Below, in pieces: positions 1-8,423 of a DNA stretch of 64,000 nt. A program made the position numbers and the translations under genes. Each line of letters starts with the position of its first letter. Position 1 is the first letter of the stretch. The stretch is from CAZKAP01 sp964552195 (GTDB taxonomy: Bacteria > Bacteroidota > Bacteroidia > Flavobacteriales > Flavobacteriaceae). The stretch spans positions 62,001-126,000 of the forward strand of contig CAZKFM010000005.1 of the NCBI GenBank assembly GCA_964552195.1, written 5' to 3'. The notes beneath the pieces were generated by a model. That model was not told the origin of the DNA, did no database searches, and saw nothing but the letters and a program-made list of their open reading frames with translations.

Positions 1-1674
1 TCGCGTACCCCGTATAACTTTAATAATTGGAGGGACGGAAAGCAAAACAAAAGGACCGCAAGCCGGGCCATTCCCTGGGTGGAGGCCGGTTATGCCTATG
101 TGGTACAAAACGAACGCGGCCGGTATTTTTCCGAAGGCGAATGGGATATACTAGGCACACCCCTGACCGATGGATACGACGCCTTTACCTGGCTGGCGGA
201 ACAACAATGGAGTAACGGCAAGGTGGGCACCATAGGCTGCTCCTCTACTGCAGAATGGCAGATGGCCGTAGCATCCATGGACCACCCGGCACATGCGGCT
301 CTGATCGCTCAGGGCTTCGGCGCCGGTGTAGGTGATGTAGGTCGCTTTCGAGAACAGGGAAACTGGTATCGGGGCGGTGTCCATCAGATGCTGTTTACGG
401 CCTGGTTGTATGGCGTAGAGCACGATAAATTCAAACCGCGTATCCCCGCAGGAGCCACACAGGAGGACCTGCAGCGGATCTCAAGATTCTACGACCTGGC
501 TCCGGATAACCCGAGGGTAGACATGAAGCAGGCCCTGTCGCACCTGCCCCTGACCGAACTGATTTCCAACATGAACGGAAAAAGGGAGATTTTCGATAAA
601 ATGATTGTACGTAAACCCAATGATTCGGCCTGGTATCAGGGAGGACTATACCACGAAACCATGCCCTTCGAAAAGCCTTCTTTCTGGTTCGTGTCCTGGT
701 ACGATGTATCCACAGGCCCCAACATCGAACTCTTCAATCACCTGAGAAGCAATGCCCCGCCCGAGGTCGCAGACAATCAATACCTCGTCATAGCGCCCAC
801 CCTTCATTGCGGATATACCCGGGCAACGGAAAATACCATAGTCGGTGAGCGCAGTGTGGGGGATGCCCGCCTGGACTACCAGGAAATGTATAGTGACTGG
901 TTCGGCGTCTGGCTCAAGGGAGATTCGGAAGAAAACATCCGGTCCATGCCCCGTATTCGTTATTACACCATGGGAATCAACCAATGGCAGACCGCCGAGG
1001 TTTGGCCCCCTAAGGGAACGCGTATGAAGACCTTATACCTGGATAGCGGCGGTGGTGCTAACACCCGATCTGGTGATGGAACGCTCAGATCAAGGCCCCC
1101 GGGAACGGATCGGCCGGACAGCTATGTATACGACCCGATGAATCCGGTAGAATCCTATGGGGGCAATGTCTGCTGTACGGGTAACGCGGTTCGAGGAGGC
1201 GCCTACGACCAGAGCACTATGGAGATCAGGGAAGACATCCTGGTTTACACTTCCGAACCCCTGAAAAAAGACACGGAGGTAAGCGGCTTTATCGAGAGTA
1301 CGCTCTTCGTTTCTTCCGATGCAAAAGACACGGACTTTACCATAAAACTCATCGATGTGTTACCCGACGGCACGGCATACAACCTGGACGAAACCATCCA
1401 AAGAGCTCGTTACAGGGATGGATACGATAGTGAAGTATTTATGGAGACCGGAGAGGTTTACAAACTGGAAATGAGTCCTATGTCTACCAGTAATGTGTTT
1501 AAGAAAGGACACCGGATCCGCATAGAGGTTTCCAGCAGCAATTTCCCCCGATTTGCCCGAAACCTGAACACAGGGGGAAACAATTACGACGAAACCGTAG
1601 GGGTAATCGCCACCAATAGTATTCATCATTCGCGTAAGTACCCCTCTCAGATACGACTACCGATAAAACAATAA
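1..1674 (+). CDS. CocE/NonD-family (peptidase S15) hydrolase, 5' end outside window
   Basis: The reading frame is open from base 1, so the start lies upstream and 557 residues are visible. It is an alpha/beta hydrolase of the X-Pro dipeptidyl-peptidase/cocaine esterase type. The window opens with the early RTPYNF strand motif of the family. The nucleophile elbow is G79-C80-S81, and a His lies in the segment APTLHCGY where the family normally has its catalytic His. The last third matches the jelly-roll C-terminal domain of S15 enzymes (DTDFTIKLIDVLPDG, then RARYRDG). These enzymes are usually exported and cleave esters or N-terminal dipeptides; the substrate cannot be told here. The next gene starts 4 bases after the stop, so the two are probably co-transcribed. 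Confidence 0.88.
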   Translation, partial: SRTPYNFNNWRDGKQNKRTASRAIPWVEAGYAYVVQNERGRYFSEGEWDILGTPLTDGYDAFTWLAEQQWSNGKVGTIGCSSTAEWQMAVASMDHPAHAALIAQGFGAGVGDVGRFREQGNWYRGGVHQMLFTAWLYGVEHDKFKPRIPAGATQEDLQRISRFYDLAPDNPRVDMKQALSHLPLTELISNMNGKREIFDKMIVRKPNDSAWYQGGLYHETMPFEKPSFWFVSWYDVSTGPNIELFNHLRSNAPPEVADNQYLVIAPTLHCGYTRATENTIVGERSVGDARLDYQEMYSDWFGVWLKGDSEENIRSMPRIRYYTMGINQWQTAEVWPPKGTRMKTLYLDSGGGANTRSGDGTLRSRPPGTDRPDSYVYDPMNPVESYGGNVCCTGNAVRGGAYDQSTMEIREDILVYTSEPLKKDTEVSGFIESTLFVSSDAKDTDFTIKLIDVLPDGTAYNLDETIQRARYRDGYDSEVFMETGEVYKLEMSPMSTSNVFKKGHRIRIEVSSSNFPRFARNLNTGGNNYDETVGVIATNSIHHSRKYPSQIRLPIKQ

Positions 1675-1678
1675 ATCC

Positions 1679-2776
1679 ATGAATGCATGCATTTACACCA
1701 AACGTCTCTGGTCCCTGCTGGCCATTGCCTTCGCTTTACTCAGCACCCCCTGCCTGTTGGCCCAAAGCGAGGCAGACGCACTGCTGAATGAACTCGTCCG
1801 TGATAAGGGAAATATCGGGGCCGCCGCTGGATATGTAATCGATGGGAGTTGGAAATGGCAAAACACTGCCGGTTTTGCCTGTCAGAAATCCGCCCAACCC
1901 TTTACCGATACCACCCTGACCCGAATTGCTTCGATCAGCAAAAACATGACGGCAGTCGCCATCATGCAACTCCACGAATCCGGCAAAATCGACCTGGATG
2001 CCCCCATACAGACCTATTATCCGGGTTTCCCCATAAAACCGGAGGGAACCATAACTACCCGACATCTGCTCGCACATACCTCAGGCATACCGCAATACTT
2101 GGATGAAAGCGAGATTGAAAATAGTGTTGAATACCCTACCCTGGAGGATGCCGTTGCTGTGTTTAGGGACCGCCCGCTGAAGTTCAAACCGGGCTCGGAC
2201 TACTTCTATACCTCCTACGGCTATGTGGTCCTGGGTCGCATTATAGAGGAAGTTTCGGGTCAGTCTTTCGGGGAGTATATGAAGGAGCACATTTGGGATA
2301 AGGCGGGTATGACCCACACAGGGATCGAAGAATTCGGTAGTTCATATGCGGGTAAGTCCTGCCTGTACAACAAACAAAGGAAAAAGGCACGACTGGCCGA
2401 ACCCAACAACCTGAGCAACCGGGTTCCTGGGGGCGGCTTCTATTCTACGCTGGTCGATCTGTTGCGTTTCGGCCAGGCCGTACTCGACGGTCGGCTCATC
2501 GCCAGGGAAACCCTTGAACTCATGCTGGAAAGCCAGCCGGTGGACTACGATGGTAACCAGTACGGCCTGGGCTGGTATTTCTATGGACCAGAAGGTGGTG
2601 AGAATCTGGTCATCGGCCATAGCGGTGGACAAACGGGCTGCACCAGCCAGCTTTTCCTGATTCCCAAGTCCGAAACCGTAATTGCCGTCTTGTCCAATAC
2701 TTCCCGAACCTATCCCGATGTGGCCACCCTGGCCTCGAATCTGGTTCGGATATCCGAGGCGGAAAAGGAAGATTAG
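1679..2776 (+). CDS. Serine hydrolase, class C beta-lactamase fold (PF00144-type)
   Basis: A 365-residue exported protein with an N-terminal signal peptide (hydrophobic residues 10-27, cleavage near LLAQ). It has the SxxK catalytic motif (S85-I-S-K88), a YxN-like element in which Asn is replaced (Y177-T-S179), and a third motif H314-S-G316. This is the penicillin-binding/esterase/DD-peptidase fold. In Bacteroidota such proteins are mostly esterases or peptidases rather than antibiotic-resistance enzymes, so a resistance role should not be assumed. It lies 4 bases downstream of the S15 hydrolase, which suggests one transcript carrying two secreted hydrolases. Confidence 0.9.
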   Translation: MNACIYTKRLWSLLAIAFALLSTPCLLAQSEADALLNELVRDKGNIGAAAGYVIDGSWKWQNTAGFACQKSAQPFTDTTLTRIASISKNMTAVAIMQLHESGKIDLDAPIQTYYPGFPIKPEGTITTRHLLAHTSGIPQYLDESEIENSVEYPTLEDAVAVFRDRPLKFKPGSDYFYTSYGYVVLGRIIEEVSGQSFGEYMKEHIWDKAGMTHTGIEEFGSSYAGKSCLYNKQRKKARLAEPNNLSNRVPGGGFYSTLVDLLRFGQAVLDGRLIARETLELMLESQPVDYDGNQYGLGWYFYGPEGGENLVIGHSGGQTGCTSQLFLIPKSETVIAVLSNTSRTYPDVATLASNLVRISEAEKED

Positions 2777-2993
2777 TTAGTTCGACCGGTCATGACGATT
2801 ATTCGAGGCCTGAACTACAGCAGTTTGAGACGAATAGTCTGCAAACTTAGAGTTGAATTGTGTCTATGGCTACAAGTGACTTTGAGACTGGCTAGAATAC
2901 GCTGCGCATACAACCCTTAACCCGGTACTGATGGTCATTCAGGCCTTATACTCATTTTATCCGTAATTTTCGGATACTAATTTCAATTAACAC

Positions 2994-5900
2994 ATGAAGA
3001 ACTACCTGCTCTACGGACTGGCTATTGCATTCCTTTGCTTTAGCCCGGACTCCATGGCACAACGCAACAAGAAAACGAAGAATTCTAAGGAAGACAATAA
3101 GATATCCCTGAGCGCATTCAAAATGCGAAATGTCGGTCCCGCTTTCCTATCCGGCCGAATCGCTGACATCGCCTTCCACCCCGATAACGAAAATGTCTGG
3201 TATGTAGCCGTAGGTTCCGGAGGAGTCTGGAAGACGGAAAACGCCGGAACCACCTGGAAACCCCTTTTTGACAGTCAGGGCTCCTATTCCACGGGATGCA
3301 TCACCCTGGATCCATCCAATCCGGCACGCATCTGGGTTGGAACCGGAGAAAACGTGGGTGGCAGGCATGTCGGTTTCGGTGACGGGATCTACCTGTCCGA
3401 AGACGGAGGGGATTCCTGGGAAAACATGGGCCTCAAGAAGAGCGAACACATTTCCAAGATTGTGGTCCATCCGGATAACCCGGAGGTGGTCTGGGTGGCT
3501 TCTCAAGGGCCCCTGTGGAGTTCCGGTGGAGATCGCGGCGTATTTAAAACTACGGATGGAGGTAAGAACTGGAAACGGGTACTTGGCAATGAGGAATGGA
3601 CCGGTGCCACCGACCTCCTTTTAGATCCGAGGGATCCTCAGGTACTTTATGCGGCATCCTGGGACCGGCATCGCACGGTAGCCGCCTACATGGGAGGCGG
3701 ACCCGGAACCGGCATTTACCGGTCCACCGATGGCGGCGAGACCTGGACAGAACTCAAAAACGGATTGCCTTCCTCGAATATGGGTAAAATAGGTCTGGCA
3801 CAGTCCTATAAAGATCCCGATGTGCTTTACGCTGCCATTGAACTGGATCGCAGGACCGGGGGCATCTACCGCTCCGAGGACGGCGGAAATTCATGGACCA
3901 AGATGTCCTCCACGGTATCCGGAGGCACAGGACCGCATTATTATCAGGAACTCTATACCAGTCCCCACAAATTCGACCGGCTTTACCTGATGGATGTCTA
4001 CATGAAAGTATCCGAGGACGGAGGTAAGACCTTCGAATCCGTGTATAATCAACGTTTGCATTCCGATAACCACGCCATCGCCTTTAAGAAGGACGACCCT
4101 AATTACGTGATGATCGGCACCGATGCCGGCATATACGAAAGCTTCGATCTGACCCGTACCTGGAGGTACATCAAAAACCTTCCGCTCACTCAGTTCTATA
4201 AGGTAGCAGTCAACGATGCCAGACCCTTCTATCATATCTTCGGGGGAACCCAGGACAACGGATCCGTGGGAGGACCTTCCGCCACGGATGAATCCGCAGG
4301 CATAGCCAATCGCCACTGGTACAAAACCCTGGGTGCGGACGGCCATCAATCGGCTACGGACCCCGTCCACAATGAACTTATTTATGCCGAAACCCAGCGA
4401 GGAGGGTTGTACCGGATAGACCTGACTACCGGAGAGCAGGTCTCCATACAACCCCAGTCGGATCGGGCCGACCTGTACGAACGATTCAATTGGGACGCCC
4501 CCATACTGGTTAGCCCGCATAAGCCTGAGCGCCTGTATTTCGCCTCTTACAGAGTTTGGAAATCGGAAAACCGCGGAGACGACTGGACAGCGATCTCCGG
4601 GGATCTGACCCGTGGGGAAGAGCGGTTTGCACTACCGATAATGGGGCGGCAACAGAGCTTCGACAATGCATGGGATGTCAACGCCATGTCGGATTACAAT
4701 ACCATTACCTCACTTAGTGAATCCCCCGTCCGGGAAGGGCTGCTGTACGCAGGTACGGACGACGGCTTTATTCAGGTAAGCGAAAATGGTGGAGGATCCT
4801 GGACATCCATACCCGTGACCCGCCTGGGACTTCCGGAGCGCAGTTTCGTGAACGACATCAAAGCGGACCTGTACGATGAGAATACGGTGTACGTATGCCT
4901 GGACAATCACAAAGAAGGGGACTTCCGACCAATGCTCTTCAAGAGCACCGACAAAGGTCGCAGCTGGACTTCGCTTTCCGCTGATCTCCCGGAAAGAACA
5001 ATTACTTGGAGACTGGTTCAGGATCATATCGACACTAAGCTGTTATTTGTAGCCACCGAGTTCGGCATTTACACCTCCCTAAACGGGGGCAGCGAGTGGC
5101 AAAAACTTCCGGGAACTCCGAACATGGCTTTCCGTGACCTAACCATACAGAAGCGGGAAAACGACCTGGTGGCCGCCTCTTTCGGACGTGGATTTTACAT
5201 ACTGGACGATTACAGCCCACTGCGACAGATGAATAAAGAGAACCTGGAAAAGCCCGGAATCTTGATCGCCCCGGAGACCGTTAAGTGGTTTAGCCCCCGA
5301 AACAGCGTGGGAAATACCGGTTCGGATTTCTATTTCGCAGAGAACCCCGAATTCGGAGCCGTCTTCACCTATCATCTCAGCGGAGACTTCAGCACGCCCG
5401 CAGGAGATCGTAAGAAGAAAGAAAAGGAACTGATCGAAGAAGGCAAGGATGTTCCCTTCCCGGGTTGGGAGACTCTGGATAGCGAGAAAAATGCTTCAGC
5501 GGCCCAGGTTTGGATCAGTATAGAAGATCAGCAAGGGAATGTGGTGCGTCACCTCAGGGAGAATGCGTCCAAGGGAAGTCATCGTATCGCCTGGAACCTG
5601 CGCCATGCCAGCAGCAATGCGGTCAGACCCGGAAGATCGAACGGCTCTGGAAATGGCCCTATGGTTACCCCTGGCATCTACAAGGCATCCCTCTACCTGC
5701 AGCAGGACGGAAAAGTGGAGCTGTTGTACGGCCCGGTTTCCTTTAAGGTCGAGCCGATTCGCGAAGGTATTCTTCAAGGGGTGAGCTATTCCGAGTTCGA
5801 TGCCTATCGCAGGGAAATTGCCAGCTTCCGCCAGGAGGTGGAAGTCCTCTTCGACCAGGCCGATCAGGCCGAGGAAAAACTAAAAGGCATGGAAACCGCT

Positions 5901-6242
5901 CTGCTTAGGACCCCGGTTCAACCCGACCGGCTTGTGAGCAAGCTGGAAGTAGCTCGTTCCGCACTTCAGGAGCTGGAAGCAATGATGGGTGGAAGCGAAT
6001 CCAAGGCCGAAGTGGGGGAAGAAGAACCACAGAGCATCTACGGGAGGATTTCCAGTGCCAGCCGGGGACTCTATACCGCCTACGGCCCTACGCCACTTCA
6101 CCGCAAGAGCCTGGCCATTGCCAGGGAGATGCTGGAGGATATACGCCCGAAGATCAAGCGTTTTGCTAAGGAGTTGGTGCCGGAACTGGAAAAGGAACTC
6201 CAGGACGCCGGCGCGCCCTACATATTGGGAGGTAGCGAATAA
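2994..6242 (+). CDS. Sortilin/VPS10-like BNR-repeat beta-propeller protein
   Basis: 1082 residues with a signal peptide ending near SMAQ. Many BNR/Asp-box repeats (SxDGGxxW, for example TTDGGKNW, STDGGETW and SEDGGNSW) fill residues of about 40-760, giving a large beta-propeller as in VPS10/sortilin and sialidase folds. The C-terminal 250 residues have an Ig-like strand-rich part and then a charged helical region. Proteins of this size and layout are widespread in Bacteroidota and are often named glycosyl hydrolase on propeller similarity only. No catalytic residues can be assigned, so a secreted or outer-membrane-associated binding role is equally likely. A 217-base gap separates it from the preceding gene, so it probably has its own promoter. 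Confidence 0.85.
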   Translation: MKNYLLYGLAIAFLCFSPDSMAQRNKKTKNSKEDNKISLSAFKMRNVGPAFLSGRIADIAFHPDNENVWYVAVGSGGVWKTENAGTTWKPLFDSQGSYSTGCITLDPSNPARIWVGTGENVGGRHVGFGDGIYLSEDGGDSWENMGLKKSEHISKIVVHPDNPEVVWVASQGPLWSSGGDRGVFKTTDGGKNWKRVLGNEEWTGATDLLLDPRDPQVLYAASWDRHRTVAAYMGGGPGTGIYRSTDGGETWTELKNGLPSSNMGKIGLAQSYKDPDVLYAAIELDRRTGGIYRSEDGGNSWTKMSSTVSGGTGPHYYQELYTSPHKFDRLYLMDVYMKVSEDGGKTFESVYNQRLHSDNHAIAFKKDDPNYVMIGTDAGIYESFDLTRTWRYIKNLPLTQFYKVAVNDARPFYHIFGGTQDNGSVGGPSATDESAGIANRHWYKTLGADGHQSATDPVHNELIYAETQRGGLYRIDLTTGEQVSIQPQSDRADLYERFNWDAPILVSPHKPERLYFASYRVWKSENRGDDWTAISGDLTRGEERFALPIMGRQQSFDNAWDVNAMSDYNTITSLSESPVREGLLYAGTDDGFIQVSENGGGSWTSIPVTRLGLPERSFVNDIKADLYDENTVYVCLDNHKEGDFRPMLFKSTDKGRSWTSLSADLPERTITWRLVQDHIDTKLLFVATEFGIYTSLNGGSEWQKLPGTPNMAFRDLTIQKRENDLVAASFGRGFYILDDYSPLRQMNKENLEKPGILIAPETVKWFSPRNSVGNTGSDFYFAENPEFGAVFTYHLSGDFSTPAGDRKKKEKELIEEGKDVPFPGWETLDSEKNASAAQVWISIEDQQGNVVRHLRENASKGSHRIAWNLRHASSNAVRPGRSNGSGNGPMVTPGIYKASLYLQQDGKVELLYGPVSFKVEPIREGILQGVSYSEFDAYRREIASFRQEVEVLFDQADQAEEKLKGMETALLRTPVQPDRLVSKLEVARSALQELEAMMGGSESKAEVGEEEPQSIYGRISSASRGLYTAYGPTPLHRKSLAIAREMLEDIRPKIKRFAKELVPELEKELQDAGAPYILGGSE

Positions 6243-6451
6243 ATCCCGGTCCCTGTATTGCAATGGCTACTTGGCCGCAGGGATTAATTTCGCCGCCAGT
6301 CTGATCAGCCTGTTCTACGGAGAGGGGGACCAGGTCGAAACCATCCAACGGCCCGCTGGAATGGCCTGCTGGGATTGATGCTAGGAAAAAAGGCGTTGAC
6401 AAAACACTCGGACGAAATTATTCCGATTGCTTCCATATTCACCGTACACGA

Positions 6452-6589
6452 CAGAATTTCCCCGAAGGCGGCATGAATACGTTTGGGCATATGGCAGGTG
6501 TCGGATTGGGAATCACAGACCGCGTAATACGCGAAATGGGAGGCCGGGTAGATTGGGAGAGGCAGGAATACGAGATTCCCCTCAACTGA
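6452..6589 (+). pseudogene. Possible relic of a histidine-kinase ATPase domain
   Basis: In the gap between the BNR protein and tRNA-Leu one frame reads NFPEGGMNTFGHMAGVGLGI and then VIREMGGRVDWE before a stop. This resembles the G1/G2 boxes at the end of a GHKL ATPase domain (GxGLG, helix, GGxI). There is no upstream open frame to carry the rest of a kinase. The match is short, so this could be chance. The rest of 6243-6661 shows nothing recognisable. Confidence 0.22.
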
Positions 6590-6661
6590 ACCAATTTTAC
6601 ATTTCTTTCTTTGATATTTTCTCAAAGCGCTGTTACTTTGCACTCCTTTTTGAAACATCCT

Positions 6662-6745
6662 GCGGATGTGTCGGAATTGGTAGACGAGCTAGATTCAGGT
6701 TCTAGTGCCCATTAGGGCGTGGAGGTTCGACTCCTCTCATCCGCA
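6662..6745 (+). tRNA. tRNA-Leu (anticodon CAG)
   Basis: An 84-nt class II tRNA. The acceptor arm is GCGGATG/CATCCGC with discriminator A and no encoded CCA. The anticodon stem CTAGA/TCTAG encloses loop TTCAGGT, giving anticodon CAG. A long variable arm (GCCC..GGGC) as in Leu tRNAs is followed by the T arm GGAGG-TTCGACT-CCTCT. Confidence 0.96.
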
Positions 6746-6755
6746 CTTTGGTTTA

Positions 6756-6780
6756 CCCTGGCAAACGCCGGGGTTTTTGT
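6756..6780 (+). terminator. Rho-independent terminator of tRNA-Leu
   Basis: The stem CCCTGGC (6756-6762) pairs with GCCGGGG (6767-6773) around loop AAAC, followed by five T. It sits 10 bases after the tRNA and faces the convergent oxyR gene. Confidence 0.8.
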
Positions 6781-6842
6781 TTCCATTTCAACTCATTCTG
6801 TTCCGTACTTCCAAGCGTAAAATAGGTATATTCTTGGTTTAG

Positions 6843-7769
6843 TCACCTCCAACGAACTGTATGGGCCGGATCGTTATTCAGTATGGAAGTGGGCAGACTT
6901 TTTCGTATCGATTTCACAAGTTTGTTCAGCAGCTCTTCCCGGGAAAAGTACTTGTGCACCGCCAGGCTGATTTCCCGTACGGGTTGTGGGTCAGCGAATC
7001 GGACCACATTCGGGGCATCCTGTTCCTGATAGGATAGTTCAGGGACCAGAGTATATCCATTGACTTTTTGTATCATGCGTTTTAGGGTTTCTATGCTTCC
7101 TCCTTCCATGGTCAGATTCCGGGCTTGTCTCTCTTTATCGACTTTACAGAGATTCAGTGTCTGATTTCGGAAACAATGACCTTTGCGGAGCAGCCAGAGG
7201 TCAGCGGTGTCCAATTCTCCTGCCCTTACCCATGGCCTGGTAAGCAATGGATGCCTGTTATGGGCATACACAATAAAAGGTTCGTAGAATACCGGAACTT
7301 CACGCAAGTCCTTTTCAGTAAGTGGAGTTGCCAGCAGGCCAAAATCCAGATCGCGATTCTTCAATCGATCGATTATCGCCTGGCTTTGCAGTTCTTCAAC
7401 GCTCAGGGAAATAGCCGGATGTTTCTCAAGGAAATCGGAGATGAAGAGGGGCAGCACACTGGGAGCCAGTGTGGGTATGACCCCCATGCGGAAGCTTCCC
7501 TGCAATGCGCTGCGCTCCTCTGCTACCATTTCTCTGAGCTCCTCTACCCTATTAATCACTTCTCTTGCTCTGGCCACAAAAGACCTGCCGATGGGAGTCG
7601 GTTCGAGCGGTTGACGGGATCGGTCGAACAATACCACGGACAACTCATCCTCGAGTTTCTTTAACTGCAGCGTAAGGGTAGGTTGGGCCACATGGCAGTG
7701 TTGGGCCGCTTTTACAAAATGACGATGGGTATCCAGGGCGATAGCGTAATGCAATTGCTGAAGAGTCAT
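6843..7769 (-). CDS. oxyR: LysR-family peroxide sensor OxyR
   Basis: 308 residues with an N-terminal winged helix-turn-helix (residues 1-60, AAQHCHVAQPTLTLQLKKLE) and a LysR substrate-binding domain. The redox-active cysteines of OxyR are present at C199 and C208 in the context GHCFRNQTLNLC, the same spacing and numbering as in the E. coli protein. This separates it from generic LysR regulators. It is transcribed away from an ankyrin-repeat gene and katG, the expected target. The shared upstream region (7770-7872) holds an inverted repeat that fits a LysR box. Confidence 0.93.
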   Translation of the reverse strand: MTLQQLHYAIALDTHRHFVKAAQHCHVAQPTLTLQLKKLEDELSVVLFDRSRQPLEPTPIGRSFVARAREVINRVEELREMVAEERSALQGSFRMGVIPTLAPSVLPLFISDFLEKHPAISLSVEELQSQAIIDRLKNRDLDFGLLATPLTEKDLREVPVFYEPFIVYAHNRHPLLTRPWVRAGELDTADLWLLRKGHCFRNQTLNLCKVDKERQARNLTMEGGSIETLKRMIQKVNGYTLVPELSYQEQDAPNVVRFADPQPVREISLAVHKYFSREELLNKLVKSIRKSLPTSILNNDPAHTVRWR

Positions 7770-7797
7770 ATATGTTTTTTAAATATATCTATACATA

Positions 7798-7812
7798 TTA
7801 TCTATTTGATAA
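7798..7812. promoter_or_regulatory. Candidate OxyR/LysR operator (TTATC-N5-GATAA)
   Basis: A perfect 5-bp inverted repeat TTATC TATTT GATAA, containing the T-N11-A core typical of LysR-type sites, lies between the divergent oxyR and ankyrin/katG genes in an AT-rich stretch. It is assigned by position and symmetry only. Confidence 0.4.
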
Positions 7813-7872
7813 ATATAACGAGATGTTCGAATTTCGTAGGAGTCGATATCGTCCATAATGAAATAAAGACCC

Positions 7873-8358
7873 TTGAAAACAACAGCTCTTTTTAACGCCA
7901 TACGCTCTGGAAACATTGAGTTAATCAGGAGCTTACTTACCGAAAGCCCCACATTGATTAATGAACCGGACCCGAAAGGCTTCCCCCCACTAATTATGGC
8001 CGTGTACATGGGACAAGCTGAGGTCGCGAGAGAACTGGTCGATCTGGGTGCGCAAATAAATAGAACGGATAAAATGGGTAATACGGCCCTGATGGGCGCC
8101 GCCTTTAAAGGCTATACGGACATGTTGCAGTTTTTGCTGGAGAATGGGGCCGATATACAGGCGGTCAATCAACAGCAATCCACGGCACTGATCTTTGCCG
8201 CCACCTATGCCGATGCGAAAACCGTCCGGCTGCTATTGGAAAACGGAGCCGATCCATGGGCCCGGGACCAGGAAAGTAAGACAGCCCTGGACCATGCCAT
8301 GGCCCGCGGTGAGATGGCAGTAAAGGCCGTTTTGGAAGAATACGTACAATCGCCATAG
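7873..8358 (+). CDS. Ankyrin-repeat protein of the oxyR-katG locus
   Basis: 161 residues without a signal peptide, made of about four ankyrin repeats (GNTALMGAAFKGYTDMLQFL, STALIFAATYADAKTVRLLL and others). The start is TTG at 7873; the in-frame ATG at 7858 is closed off by a TAA two codons later. It lies 65 bases upstream of katG, which starts at 8424, on the same strand. Small ankyrin proteins next to catalase genes are known in other bacteria (AnkB beside KatB in Pseudomonas), where they support catalase activity. A similar helper role is inferred here. Confidence 0.85.
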   Translation: MKTTALFNAIRSGNIELIRSLLTESPTLINEPDPKGFPPLIMAVYMGQAEVARELVDLGAQINRTDKMGNTALMGAAFKGYTDMLQFLLENGADIQAVNQQQSTALIFAATYADAKTVRLLLENGADPWARDQESKTALDHAMARGEMAVKAVLEEYVQSP

Positions 8359-8423
8359 GGTTTAGACAAATTGCCTTCACCCTATGGTTCATATATCCTA
8401 ACTTTAAGTAAAATAACTGTTTT

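Noticed and set aside
3891..4520. Long open frame of 209 codons on the minus strand inside the BNR protein gene
   Set aside because: It lies fully within a gene with strong domain evidence on the other strand and has no family motif.
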